64,000 bases of DNA from Caldivirga sp. MU80 (GTDB lineage: Archaea > Thermoproteota > Thermoprotei > Thermoproteales > Thermocladiaceae), in NCBI RefSeq assembly GCF_001663375.1, contig NZ_LCTF01000005.1:1-64000 (forward strand), given 5' to 3'. The first letter of the stretch is position 1; every line of letters begins with the position of its first letter. The notes under the pieces are model-generated. The model worked only from the letters and a program-made list of their open reading frames with translations, did not search any database and was not told the DNA's origin. Positions 42,999 to 52,786 of the stretch are shown here, one piece after another. Made by a program: the position numbers and the translations under genes.

Positions 42999-44850
42999 GT
43001 TTGAGTAGTAGGGCTACGACGTGTTCGCAGGGCTTGGCCTGTCTCTTGCATTTGCTGCAGCTCCAGGTACCGTTCCTTAAGTCAACTTCAACCCTGGCCC
43101 CGTTGACGTAGCCCCTGATTATTGAGCCCTCCATGGATTCGCCGGTGACCTTATCCAGCAGTAGCTTAGCCCTCTCAATTGTTAGTCTGGGTATTGTTAA
43201 CCCCATTATTTTGCTTAACTTGGCCTCGTAGTCACTATCCTTAACCCCCCAGTACTTGTCGAGGTTAATGTCACCCCCACCGTACTCAAGCACCCTATTC
43301 CTAAGCCTAACCACTATGGGCACCTGCCCACCAACCATGGGCCCCATCATCAGTGACTCACCCACGTTAAGCGATGCCAGTATTCTATCCAGGTTACCGT
43401 TCATCAACTCCCCAGCCTCAAGTAAAGCCTCCCTATCCTTGGGGTTAACAATCTTAAGCAGTGCGTAGTTTTGGACCTGGCTAAGTATGTCTGGGTCTAT
43501 CTTAGATGGCCTCTGGGTTATTAGGATTAGGAATACGCCGAACTTCCTACCCTCCATGGCTATCCTGGAGAGCACACTATACGTCAACGTCCTCCTACCG
43601 TTACCCGGGGCAAACCTATGTGCCTCCTCAACAACAATGACGACTGGGTAGGGGTACTTGGGGCCAGGTAGCCTCCTAACGTAGTTTATCCTAGCCTTAA
43701 GCACCCTGTTTAGTATGCTGTAGGCCACGTGGTCCTGGACTGAGTCATCGAGCCCAGCCAGGTTTACTATTGATGCGTGCCTAGCCTTAAGGAGTTTAAG
43801 CAGTGGCGTGTTTAATGGGGCGTAGACCCTAAGCCTCCTAAGCCTCCTAACGTACCTCTTAGCGGCCAGGGCTGCGTGGCGGCCTTGGGATTGTGAGGCT
43901 AGTTCATTTAAATCGGAGAGCACGGACTTAAGTTTATCGAAGTACCTGTTCCCGCTTAGGTCGCTGGTCGGGTACTTGGTTCCAAACAGCCTTTGAAGCA
44001 TCGCCACCTGTACAGTGTGCCCAGAGGCCACTTGGGAGAGTAGCCTCTCCATGTTCCTCAAGGTGGCTAGCTTAGGGTCCCCATAGGCCTTGGCGGCCAG
44101 TTTAATGCACGTGTGGGCTAGCGTGAAGGCCTCCCTAACCCTAACGGCCTTATCATCAATACCGGATACCGAGGCCACGTGGTCAGGGTCGGCGGCCATT
44201 AAGCCAACCCTATACATGAAGTCGCCCATGTGTTGCTTGGAAAGCCTAAACACCGTTATGCCTGCACCACCCAGCTTATCAATGGACTCCTTAGCCTTAA
44301 CGTACTCGCCGTGTGGATCCAGGATTAGGACCGTAGCCCCCAGTTTGAGCAACTCCTCAATTATCAATACACTGAGCCAGGTCTTACCGTTGCCGGTTGC
44401 CCCTATTATAGCCATATGCCTATTAATGGCCCTCTCGTTTAGGCATACCTTAACGTCCTGCAGGCTGGATAAGTAACCAATGCATAACCTACCCCTCAAC
44501 CCTAGGTAGGACCTGACCAGGTCTGGGTTAGCCCTATAGACTGGGGTTGATACTGGGGGTGGTGCCTCGGGTAGCCTCAACACATCCCCAGCCTTCTTAC
44601 CGATGACAAGTAGCTTAATTAGGATAGTCTCCACGGGCTTAATACCATCATTAAACACCACCGGGGCCAGTGAGTCGCTGACCCTGTACAACTCACGGCT
44701 TATGTCAACGACCTGGGCCAGTATCCTCGAATCCCCTTGGTCGTAGTAAACGTAGTCGAAGAGCCTTATTTCATCGGCATACCTTGGGTTAGCTATCATC
44801 GTTAACTCATCCACGCCGTTATTGCCAATCACGTAGCCAATAGGCTCCAT
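42961..44850 (-). CDS. herA: HerA-type DNA helicase/translocase with SWIM zinc finger
   Basis: A 629-aa hexameric ATPase. The N-terminal HAS-barrel runs to about residue 100, Walker A is GATGNGKT (150-157), and Walker B is VVIVVEEAHRFAPG (near 406-419). Unusually the C-terminus has a SWIM-type finger, CSKC-x5-CEH (near 598-612). HerA pairs with NurA to resect DNA ends in homologous recombination; nurA is divergent, 160 bp away. The final residues (KPSIPPSRSSLKG) are encoded by the last CRISPR repeat. A CTTTAAG box lies about 24 bp before ATG 44850. Confidence 0.9.
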   Translation of the reverse strand: MEPIGYVIGNNGVDELTMIANPRYADEIRLFDYVYYDQGDSRILAQVVDISRELYRVSDSLAPVVFNDGIKPVETILIKLLVIGKKAGDVLRLPEAPPPVSTPVYRANPDLVRSYLGLRGRLCIGYLSSLQDVKVCLNERAINRHMAIIGATGNGKTWLSVLIIEELLKLGATVLILDPHGEYVKAKESIDKLGGAGITVFRLSKQHMGDFMYRVGLMAADPDHVASVSGIDDKAVRVREAFTLAHTCIKLAAKAYGDPKLATLRNMERLLSQVASGHTVQVAMLQRLFGTKYPTSDLSGNRYFDKLKSVLSDLNELASQSQGRHAALAAKRYVRRLRRLRVYAPLNTPLLKLLKARHASIVNLAGLDDSVQDHVAYSILNRVLKARINYVRRLPGPKYPYPVVIVVEEAHRFAPGNGRRTLTYSVLSRIAMEGRKFGVFLILITQRPSKIDPDILSQVQNYALLKIVNPKDREALLEAGELMNGNLDRILASLNVGESLMMGPMVGGQVPIVVRLRNRVLEYGGGDINLDKYWGVKDSDYEAKLSKIMGLTIPRLTIERAKLLLDKVTGESMEGSIIRGYVNGARVEVDLRNGTWSCSKCKRQAKPCEHVVALLLKPSIPPSRSSLKG

Positions 44851-45010
44851 TCGAATGAAACAGCCTTAAAGGTGTTATTAAGCATTGTTAGTAAGTAATG
44901 TTAAGAATTCCCTATAAGTTTAATACCTTTAGGTATCGGGTTTACGGGATATAACACTAATACTTTAAGCCAACACAGAAGGTTGAAATAACCCAAAGCA
45001 TGGTTATGCC

Positions 45011-46288
45011 ATGCCTGACTTATTCATGGACCTGCTCATTAGGGAATTGAACTCCATATCAAGTGAGATGAAGAGTGCTGAGGGTAGGTTAAACGGCCTT
45101 GAGGGGGTTATCGACGGGCTCTGGATTAACATTAACCCCAGTGGCTCCTTTAGGAATGCCGTCGCCGTTGACGGTGGGTTACAGGAGGTTAAGTTGGCTA
45201 ACGGCCACCTGCTCAGTATGGCTAGGGCCATAGCCGTGAATAACATGGGCATGGAGCCCATTAGGGTGGTTAAGGTTGCATTATTCCCAGAGTCGTCACC
45301 AGGCGGTATCCTGACAATGAGCACGCTTGAGGTTAAGGCAGCCCTAGAGGCCATTAACAGGTACGGTGGGTTAAGGTACGTACTCATGGATGGCTCCCTC
45401 TTCGTCAAGCTACTTGAGGCCCTACGAGTCCTACTGCTGGGTAGGAGTATTGGGGAGGTTTACGCAATACCCGAGGCCGTTGAATTCCTAAACATAACCT
45501 CAAGCCTACTCACCGAGGTCTCCAGGAGGGGTGTTAGGTTAATCTTCGTTAGCAAGGACACTAACCTGAGGGTGTATAAGGAGTACGCTATACTGCGTGA
45601 ATTAGCCAAGAGTAGTGTTAGTCAGGTTAGTGAATTAGCCAGTGAGGGCTTGAACTACTACTCCGTTACCTGGTCCAGGAGGCTGAGGCTACGCTTCTTC
45701 AACCTAATGAGGAGGCTGAGCGGTACTAGGGAGGCATCGTTAATGGGCCTACTCCTCAACCAATCAGTAAGCGACATAACGCTCCTAGCATCGTCAACTA
45801 GGAGGGTGGGGATTAGCCATGGGATGGTTAAGCCTATGGTCTTGAGCGGTGGTTTAAGCCCATGGCTAAGTGAGTTGAGTGACGACGAATTGGTTAGGAT
45901 GGTTAAGAGGAAGCTTAACGATTCCCTAACCCTGAGGGGGGTTGAGCCCAGCCTAGACCCATCGGTACTGTTTAACCTACCTCAAGTGGCCTTAACCTAC
46001 GTCTCAGCCTCCATGGATGACTCACCAATGTTGGTTGAGGTACCCATTAGGGGTGAGGGATTCCTAAAGAGGCCGAGGTTCAGGGAATTGAACGATACCA
46101 GTGTCCTAACTGAAGTGGCTGGGCTAATGCTCGGCGACTACGTTGACCCGGTTAGGTACAATGGGTTATTAACCCTGGCCCACGTCTATGCCAATTTCAC
46201 TGTTGGTCAACTGGGCGAGTACATCGCCATGCTTCAGGATAGGCTTGGCTTAAGGTTCTCTAGGAGACTTGGCCTAGCGGTGCTTTAG
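45011..46288 (+). CDS. nurA: NurA nuclease
   Basis: A 425-aa NurA-family 5'-3' nuclease. AVAVDGGLQEV (near residues 49-59) holds the first catalytic Asp. YVLMDGSLF (near 120-128) is the second motif (usual DGSL), and FVSKDTN (near 179-185) the third. It works with HerA, encoded divergently next door, in end resection. Mre11 and Rad50 are not between them, unlike in many archaea. It starts at ATG 45011. Confidence 0.87.
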   Translation: MPDLFMDLLIRELNSISSEMKSAEGRLNGLEGVIDGLWININPSGSFRNAVAVDGGLQEVKLANGHLLSMARAIAVNNMGMEPIRVVKVALFPESSPGGILTMSTLEVKAALEAINRYGGLRYVLMDGSLFVKLLEALRVLLLGRSIGEVYAIPEAVEFLNITSSLLTEVSRRGVRLIFVSKDTNLRVYKEYAILRELAKSSVSQVSELASEGLNYYSVTWSRRLRLRFFNLMRRLSGTREASLMGLLLNQSVSDITLLASSTRRVGISHGMVKPMVLSGGLSPWLSELSDDELVRMVKRKLNDSLTLRGVEPSLDPSVLFNLPQVALTYVSASMDDSPMLVEVPIRGEGFLKRPRFRELNDTSVLTEVAGLMLGDYVDPVRYNGLLTLAHVYANFTVGQLGEYIAMLQDRLGLRFSRRLGLAVL

Positions 46289-46341
46289 AATTTAGGTGAA
46301 ATGGGAACATTTAAAACTAGGTGTTAGCCGTAACAGCTTCA

Positions 46342-46755
46342 ATGAAGTTCTTCGTTAAGGAGCTTGACTACAGTACTAGGAGCCGCGTTGAGGTCATTGA
46401 CATAACGAGTGATGTTGAGGGTGTGGTGAGGGAGAGTGGGGTTAGGAATGGGATTGTGCTTGTCTTCGCACCCCACGCCACAGCAGCCGTGGTGCTTAAT
46501 GAGGCTGAGGAGGGGTTGATGAGGGATATCGTTAACAAGATCCTTGAATTGTTCCCAAGGGAGGGTAACTACGCCCACAACCTAATTGACGACAACGCCA
46601 ACTCGCACCTCGCAAGTGCCTTCCTGGGGCAGGGCAAGGATATACCACTCGTCAATGGCTCCATGGTTAGGGGTACTTGGCAGAACATCCTCCTCATTGA
46701 GCTTGATGGGCCTAGGGCCAGGAGGAGGGTTGTGGTTGAGGTGATTGGCGAATGA
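46342..46755 (+). CDS. YjbQ/UPF0047 family protein
   Basis: About 137 aa of the YjbQ family (secondary thiamine-phosphate synthase-type). VFAPHATAAVVLNEAEEG (near residues 42-59) and YAHNLIDDNANSHLASAFLGQ (near 76-96) hold the conserved His and Asn/Asp cluster. It has been linked to thiamine phosphate synthesis, but the main role is unclear. ATG 46342 is chosen because ATTTAAAA (46309-46316) lies about 29 bp before it. Overlaps the DUF92 gene by ATGA. Confidence 0.82.
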   Translation: MKFFVKELDYSTRSRVEVIDITSDVEGVVRESGVRNGIVLVFAPHATAAVVLNEAEEGLMRDIVNKILELFPREGNYAHNLIDDNANSHLASAFLGQGKDIPLVNGSMVRGTWQNILLIELDGPRARRRVVVEVIGE

Positions 46756-47648
46756 ACACATACGACATACTTATAATGTACCTGGTGGCCGGCTTACTGG
46801 CATCGGTTGCGTTAAGCGTACTGGCTATTAGGGCTAAGGTGATTAGGAGGGGTGCAATGCCCCAGTCTGTGATGGTTGGGACCCTGGTGACCCTTTCAGG
46901 GTTTCCCTCAGTCCTACTCTTCATACTATTCCTAGCCTACACAACCCTAGTCACTAGGCTCGGTAAGGAGCGTAAGGTTAAGCTAGGCGTCGCCGATGAT
47001 GTGGAGGGTAGGAAGGCTAATCAAGTGGTGGCCGTTGGCTTCACCCCAGCTGTGATGGCCATGGCCAGCTCAATTATGTATGCGGTTGGGTTAACCGAGG
47101 CGTCTGGGGTATTCCTGGCATCATATGTTGCGTCGTTGGCAGCTGCATCAGCGGACACGTGGGCCAGTGAAATCGGCGTCCTGTCCAGGGGTAGGCCAAT
47201 ACTGTTCACAATGCCCAGGGCTAGGGTTTCACCAGGCACGTCAGGCGCAGTGACGCCGCTGGGTGAGTTAAGCTCATTGGCCGGCTCAGCCTCGGTGGCC
47301 TTAACCTACCTAGCCCTAACCAGGGTCTTCAACACCTCACCCCTCTGGGTTAAGTTCAACTGGGGTTCGCTTAACCCATCGATACAACTGGTTCTACTTA
47401 TAATTGCACTAGGCTACGTGGGTGAGGTCATGGATAGCGTAATAGGCGCCTTAACTCAACCCAAGTACTACTGCGATAGGTGTGGTGTGGTGACTGAGCA
47501 TGAGGTCCACACCTGCGGTGAGAGGACTAGGTTAATCTATGACCCAAGGGTTAAGTTAAGTAACGAGGCTGTTAACCTACTTGAGAGCCTAATAGCGGCA
47601 GTACTGGCAATAGTAATAACCCTATCATTCAGCCGCTTATTAACTTAA
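46752..47648 (+). CDS. DUF92 family membrane kinase-like protein
   Basis: A 298-aa DUF92 (TIGR00297) membrane protein. SYVASLAAASADTWASEIGVLSRG (near residues 125-148) and SPGTSGAVTPLGELSSLAGS (near 161-180) are the conserved segments, which relate it to phytyl-phosphate/polyprenol-phosphate kinases (VTE6). About seven helices are predicted. It has a CDRCG-x9-HTCG zinc-like site near 238-254. It is coupled to the YjbQ gene by a 4-bp overlap. Confidence 0.85.
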   Translation: MNTYDILIMYLVAGLLASVALSVLAIRAKVIRRGAMPQSVMVGTLVTLSGFPSVLLFILFLAYTTLVTRLGKERKVKLGVADDVEGRKANQVVAVGFTPAVMAMASSIMYAVGLTEASGVFLASYVASLAAASADTWASEIGVLSRGRPILFTMPRARVSPGTSGAVTPLGELSSLAGSASVALTYLALTRVFNTSPLWVKFNWGSLNPSIQLVLLIIALGYVGEVMDSVIGALTQPKYYCDRCGVVTEHEVHTCGERTRLIYDPRVKLSNEAVNLLESLIAAVLAIVITLSFSRLLT

Positions 47649-47768
47649 TTAACCAGCCCAAGCTGCCTTAACGCGTATATTCAGGAGTCATACTCCTGAG
47701 TATTCAGGACTAGATAACGTATACTCAGTGAACCATACCTTGTTAAATAACCCAACCCAGGTTTAGTT

Positions 47769-48110
47769 ATGGTTCAAGAACACGTGAGCTACCCATCGGA
47801 CTTCAGGGAGATTGAGAGGTGGGTTAGTGAGGCCCTGTATAGGTCGATAAATAGGGCCATGGGCACATGCGTGAGCTTCACACCTAAGACGCTCCTTGAG
47901 TACATTAACAGGGAGAATGTCATACCCGTGGTGTTGACGCTGGTTAAGCATATTCTTGAGGAGCTTTATAAACACGGGCTGATTGAGAAGGATCAGAGCA
48001 GGAGCATAATTAGGTATAGGGTGTGCAGCAACAGCCCCCTTTGGACGCTGGCTAAGGATAGCCAAGACCCTTCGAAAATACTGACCCTGCTCATGACGAT
48101 AGTTGAGTAG
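47769..48110 (+). CDS. Small helix-turn-helix-like protein
   Basis: A 113-aa soluble protein. SFTPKTLLEYINRENVIPVVLTLVKHILEELYKHGLIEKDQSRSIIRYRV (near residues 36-85) has the look of a winged helix with a beta wing. No exact family was recognised. ATG 47769 follows a TTAAATAAC box near 47743, about 26 bp upstream. It could be a transcription or recombination factor. Confidence 0.55.
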   Translation: MVQEHVSYPSDFREIERWVSEALYRSINRAMGTCVSFTPKTLLEYINRENVIPVVLTLVKHILEELYKHGLIEKDQSRSIIRYRVCSNSPLWTLAKDSQDPSKILTLLMTIVE

Positions 48111-48112
48111 GT

Positions 48113-49111
48113 TTAGGGCACTAGAAGCACCTTACCTATCCTCGACCCAGATTCAAGCATCCTCAACGCCTCGGCGAATTCCCTCAGTGGGTACTTGGCG
48201 GCCACCACTGGTTCAATGGGCCTAACCTTAACAATGCCGAAGACGGAGGCCACATCACTCCTATTGGCCGCTGCGTTACCGAGTATCATTATGTCCTTTA
48301 GTATTGTGTAACCCAACCTCAATTGGTAGGTTTCATCAGGGTTAACGTTGCCTATGAGAAGTAGCCTACCACCAGCCCTAAGGCTCCTGATGGATTCGCT
48401 AATGGTTGGCGTCCCCACGGCCTCCACAACAACATCGACTCCGCCATTAAACCTCCTCTTAACCTCCTCACTGAACCCTGAACCAACTATGATGTCATCG
48501 GCGAATTTGCCAAGCACCTTGGCCTTCTCTTCACTCCTGGTGACCGCAATGACCCTAGCCCCCATTGCCCTGGCCAATTGAACTGCATGAACCCCAACTC
48601 CACCACTGGCCCCAGTGACCAGCACTGTCTCGCCCATGTTTAGGTTAATCCTCCTAAATCCCCTGTAGAGCATGGCTAGGACGCATGGGGTTAACACCGC
48701 CAATTCATCACTAACCCAGTCTGGTACCTTAACCAGTGAGTTACCCGTAACCCTGGCGTACTCGGCGAAGAACCCATCCACCTCCTCACCGAAGCTTAAC
48801 CTATTCCTGCAGTAAACCTCCTCACCCCTAAGGCACATGTCACACGTCCCATCGATGCTGTGGAGTATTGGAACAACCCTATCCCCCCTACTAAACCTAG
48901 GGTCCCTAGACTCCTCAACAACACCAACCACCTCATGCCCAAGCACCACTGGGTAACGCATCCTTGGGTAGTAGCCCCTAAGTTGAAGCAGGTCCCTATA
49001 ACACAACGCCGCATATCTAATCCTAACCAGGACTTCACCAGCGTTGAGACTAGGCATGGGGATATCCCTAACCTCAAACCTACCCTTACTGGTAACCACA
49101 ACAGCCAACAT
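48113..49111 (-). CDS. Zinc-dependent alcohol dehydrogenase/enoyl reductase family
   Basis: About 332 aa of the MDR family. C near residue 36 (YAALCYRDLLQLRGYYP), GHEVVGVVEE (near 55-64) and the structural zinc Cys set CDMCLRGEEVYCRNR (near 88-102) are visible, then the NAD(P) fold VLVTGASGGVGVHAVQLA (near 158-175). The catalytic pattern and the GASGGVG loop are like crenarchaeal acryloyl-CoA reductases. ATG 49111 is chosen because a TTAAATA box at about 49137-49143 lies about 27 bp before it. Confidence 0.85.
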   Translation of the reverse strand: MLAVVVTSKGRFEVRDIPMPSLNAGEVLVRIRYAALCYRDLLQLRGYYPRMRYPVVLGHEVVGVVEESRDPRFSRGDRVVPILHSIDGTCDMCLRGEEVYCRNRLSFGEEVDGFFAEYARVTGNSLVKVPDWVSDELAVLTPCVLAMLYRGFRRINLNMGETVLVTGASGGVGVHAVQLARAMGARVIAVTRSEEKAKVLGKFADDIIVGSGFSEEVKRRFNGGVDVVVEAVGTPTISESIRSLRAGGRLLLIGNVNPDETYQLRLGYTILKDIMILGNAAANRSDVASVFGIVKVRPIEPVVAAKYPLREFAEALRMLESGSRIGKVLLVP

Positions 49112-49220
49112 ACACCTAAGGGGCACCAACAGCACTATTTAAGTACTATAAAGATATTTATATGGAAGAGGTGGAAAAGAAGGAATGTTTTTAATAATCT
49201 ATAATTGATATTTAGGTTAA

Positions 49221-51374
49221 CTATCTCCTCCTCAGTGCTATTAAAGCCACCACAGCCGCAACCACTATCACCACTACTATTATCCCCACTATAGCCAGCG
49301 TGCCTATCACAGGCTTCGTCACTGTTACAGTGGTCACCACCGGTGTTGCTGTGGTTACCGTCGTGGTTGTGGTCACCGGCACGGTTGTGGTTGTAGTTGT
49401 AGCGGTTGAAATGGTAGTGGTAGTGGTGGTTACTGTCGTGGTGGTCACGGGAACAGTGGTTGTGGTAACCACGGTAGTGGTGGTTACCGGCACCGTGGTT
49501 GTTGTGGTGACCGAGGTCTTGAATGATATGTGGGTTAACAGCGCATACCAGCCTGGTGTTGAATGCTGCTCTAGGTTAATCCATATTGATGAGTCATTAA
49601 CGGGCCAGTTAATGTACTTAGTGTTAACGAAGACTACGCTAACGGACCAATCCAACTGTATGAACCATGGGTACTTGTTAATACCCCACATGGTGTCCGC
49701 TATGCACTGGAAGAGCCTCGGCGGCGTCACGGCCTGGTAGCACACCTGGGCCAGGCTCACTGAGGTGCCGTTGGGGAGCACTATCACGTTATCCCAATGG
49801 GTAATGTTATACGTGGCTGTTGGGCCCGAGAAGTAGCCGCTCTCCGGGAAGAATGACGGTATGTAGGGTGAGTACGAATCACTGTAGTAGGCGAAGAATA
49901 GGTCATACTGCCCCTTCTGAACAATAGTCCTATACTCGGAGCTTGGGAAGGTGACTACCGTTGTAGGTATTCCGAAGCTTGTTAATGCGTTAGCTATCTC
50001 ATTGGCGAGCGTGAGTTGCGGTGGAGCGGCACTTGACGATATGTATATTGTTAGTGCGAATTGTGTGCCGTTTGGAGTGTACCATATGCCATTCACCTTC
50101 TTAAAACCAACGGACTCAAGCAACTGAGCAGCTAGGCTTGGGTTATAGGTGTAGTTGACGTAGGCCCACTCAGGGCCCAGTGAGGCCCAATACTTACTCG
50201 TATTAACCAACCACTGCTCGTAGTACACTGGGTTTAGGCCTACCTGAGGCATTGGTGAGGGCAGTATTAATGGCCCATAGGCAGATTGGGCCAGCTCAGT
50301 CCAGTTCACCGCATAGTAGATAGCCTGCCTAACCTGGGTAATCCTCAACCACGGATTAAGGAAGTTGAAGTAAAGCGCATCACCACCGAAGGCCGGGTAG
50401 ATGTACATCTTAATGTACGGGTTGCTTAGTATTTGGGGCAGCAGGGTTGGTGATAACGACGTGCCGCCGGTTTGCCAGTAGCTGAGCTTACCCGTGGCCA
50501 ATGCTGCATACACCTGGGCCATTGAGGCGTATTGGTAAAGCACTATGTATTGGACCGGTATTTGATTTGCAGCGTAGAAGTACGGATTCTTACAGAGTAG
50601 GATGTACTCAGGTGTTACATCGCACACGTAGAATGGGCCATTGTAAAACGCCATTGATGGCGAGTAGGTGGGCTTAAGCGTGAATAATTCGTTAATTAGA
50701 CTTGATATGTTGTGTTCAGCTGATGAAGCCACTGATGGCGGGCCGAAGTTATATAGGTAAACCTGCGAGTAATTAGCCGTGGCAGCTTCAACTAAAGGCT
50801 TCCAGGCACTGTAAGACCAAACTAAGGCAACCCCACCCCAGTCCAGGGTCCCAAATAAATCATCAATCACGTTACCCGGTGATGTTGGAGGTAGGTAAAA
50901 TCCACTAGGCACCATGAAGGCGCACGTTGTATCGTTTATAATGGTAAGGTTACCAGCCATATCATCAACCAGACCCAGCATGAGGTTTGTCGCGTAAACG
51001 TCATTGCACGTGACCAACTCGCCATTATTCCACCCAGTGTGCCTAAGGTTGAATAGAACCTCAAGGGTGCCGTTGGGTAGAACCGTCCAGTTCCACCAGC
51101 CAGGTCCGGGACCATGGTGTTTGATGTTATATTCAACGAAGCCAGGAAGTCCTGAACGAGACCGTAGGTGGCTAACCCACCGTGGAAGATGTTGGGGTTG
51201 TACACGGACATACTCGTGATCGGTGGACTCTCAATTATGAACATGTACAGGGTGTTGTAGGGTGTTATGTTGTATTGCTGGGCCCTCAAAACTACCTCAG
51301 AGCCGATGGGGTTGACTATCGTGAGGTAGCTGACCAAGACTATTACCAGCAATGAGCCTTATTGAAGCCTTCAT
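49221..51374 (-). pseudogene. Family-5 ABC solute-binding protein, two frameshifts
   Basis: ATG 51374 (MKASIRLI) is 26 bp below a TATATAT box and opens a signal peptide. The frame slips near 51350 into LVIVLVSYLT and slips again near 51095-51104, where PDLAG should run into WWNWTVLPNGT; the rest then reads well to 49221. It is a SBP_bac_5 (peptide/sugar-binding) protein: GDALYFNFLNPWLRITQVRQAIYYAVNW is family-typical. A Thr/Val-rich stalk of about 65 residues and a C-terminal TM helix ending LIALRRR anchor it, as usual in archaea. No permease or ATPase genes flank it, so it is an orphan. Two one-base shifts suggest decay or sequencing error. Confidence 0.8.
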
Positions 51375-51377
51375 GCA

Positions 51378-51395
51378 CTAGGCTTATTAGCCTAG
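51378..51395 (-). promoter_or_regulatory. Dyad between TATA box and start of the binding-protein gene
   Basis: CTAGGCT (51378-51384) and AGCCTAG (51389-51395) form a 7-bp inverted repeat with a 4-base centre. It begins right after the TATATAT box (about 51396-51403) and ends three bases before ATG 51374, the place for an operator. Confidence 0.5.
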
Positions 51396-51460
51396 ATATA
51401 TAAACTTTATTCAAATGTTTATACTAAAAACGTAATTACTAATATATAGCATTACATTGT

Positions 51461-52723
51461 TCATCGCTTAACTTTAGTAGTTTCCTTAAGTAGAATGAGT
51501 TCAACTAGCAACCCCTCCTTAGCCTCATTAACCCATGGCGGGATGTTGACCAGTGCATCGGCTTCAGCTAATGTTGATGTGAAGGAGCTGCCCGTGATCC
51601 TTATGGGTTTAACCACGTAGCCCTCATCACCAAGCTCAACCTTAGCCCTAACCTGCCTCCAGAGACCCCTACCTGGCTCGGTTGACCCAGCAAGCTTACC
51701 GTAGACCCTTGGTATCGGTATAGTGCTAGTTATACCAAGCATAGACTCCACGAATGGTTTAATTAACAGTGTTAGGGCGTTTAACGCACTTATGGGATGG
51801 CCACTAACGCCGAAAACCACACGGCAATCGTCGAACACGGCCACTGTTGATGGCCTACCTGGCCTCATTTTAACCCCCCTTACGTAGTACCTAGGCCTTA
51901 GTGATGTTATGACCTCGTGCACGTAGTCGATGTCACTTGGGCCTGTCCCACCAGTTATGATGACTATGTTGGATTCCACCAGGGCCCCCTTAACTGACTC
52001 CATTATTTCACCGTAGGAATCCTTAACGATAACATGCCTCAATACCGTTAGGTAGGGCATGTAGTTGCCCATGAACCACTTAACCAGTGAGCCCGTGCTC
52101 TCAATAACCTTACCATTCATGAACTCCCTCAACGCCTCCTCCGGGGTGTTTGGCCTAACCAACTCACTGCCCGTGGATATTACCGATACCTTGAGTCTAC
52201 TGTAGAACCTAGCCTTAAAGACCCCTGCCTCAAGCAGCGCCGACATTATGTATGGGGTCAAAACAGTTCCCTTACTGGCCAGTACTTGGCCCCTCCTCGC
52301 ATATGAGCCGGGTTCATCAATGTTCTTGCCCACCGGGTAGGCCTTGCTGACGGTGATTAAGTCACCGTTAACCGTCACGTCCTCCTCTGGGACAACCACA
52401 TCAGCACCCCTTGGCAGGTAAGCGCCGGTCGTTACGTAGTAGGCCTCACCCTTACCCAAAACGCCACTCGGCACCTGCCCTATCAACACAGACCCCACTA
52501 CCTTGAATGTGCCAGGCGTCTCACTTGACCTAACGGCGAACCCATCGTAGGCTGCCCTTGGCATTATCGGTGTGTCGAAGGGTGCAACCACGTCGTCCGC
52601 TAGGACTAGGCCCACCGCATCCCATAGGGCCAACTCCACGGTGCCTGGGTTACACCTGGGTGCATTACCCAGCACCTCGTCTAGGTCGTGTAGCGTTATG
52701 TACTTATCCTCATGTAGCCTCAT
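51461..52723 (-). CDS. moeA: Molybdopterin molybdenumtransferase MoeA
   Basis: A 420-aa MoeA. PIMPRAAYDGFAVRSSETPGTF (near residues 52-73), the TTGAYLPRGADVVVPEEDV stretch (near 98-116), and VIITGGTGPSDIDYVHEVI (near 251-269, the usual GGxSxGxxD) are diagnostic. RPGRPSTVAVF...GVSGHPISALNAL (near 282-312) completes the fold. It inserts molybdenum or tungsten into molybdopterin; tungsten is likely in hyperthermophiles. A mobA-like gene lies 63 bp upstream on the same strand. Confidence 0.92.
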   Translation of the reverse strand: MRLHEDKYITLHDLDEVLGNAPRCNPGTVELALWDAVGLVLADDVVAPFDTPIMPRAAYDGFAVRSSETPGTFKVVGSVLIGQVPSGVLGKGEAYYVTTGAYLPRGADVVVPEEDVTVNGDLITVSKAYPVGKNIDEPGSYARRGQVLASKGTVLTPYIMSALLEAGVFKARFYSRLKVSVISTGSELVRPNTPEEALREFMNGKVIESTGSLVKWFMGNYMPYLTVLRHVIVKDSYGEIMESVKGALVESNIVIITGGTGPSDIDYVHEVITSLRPRYYVRGVKMRPGRPSTVAVFDDCRVVFGVSGHPISALNALTLLIKPFVESMLGITSTIPIPRVYGKLAGSTEPGRGLWRQVRAKVELGDEGYVVKPIRITGSSFTSTLAEADALVNIPPWVNEAKEGLLVELILLKETTKVKR

Positions 52724-52786
52724 TAATTCTAAATGCTTATTAGTGCTTTTAAACCAGCCGTGGCCATTTTTTAGTCATGCATTTAA

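Noticed and set aside
49300-49740. Plus-strand frame rich in Val/Thr (146 aa)
   Set aside because: It is the antisense of the Thr-rich stalk of the solute-binding protein; low-complexity shadow.
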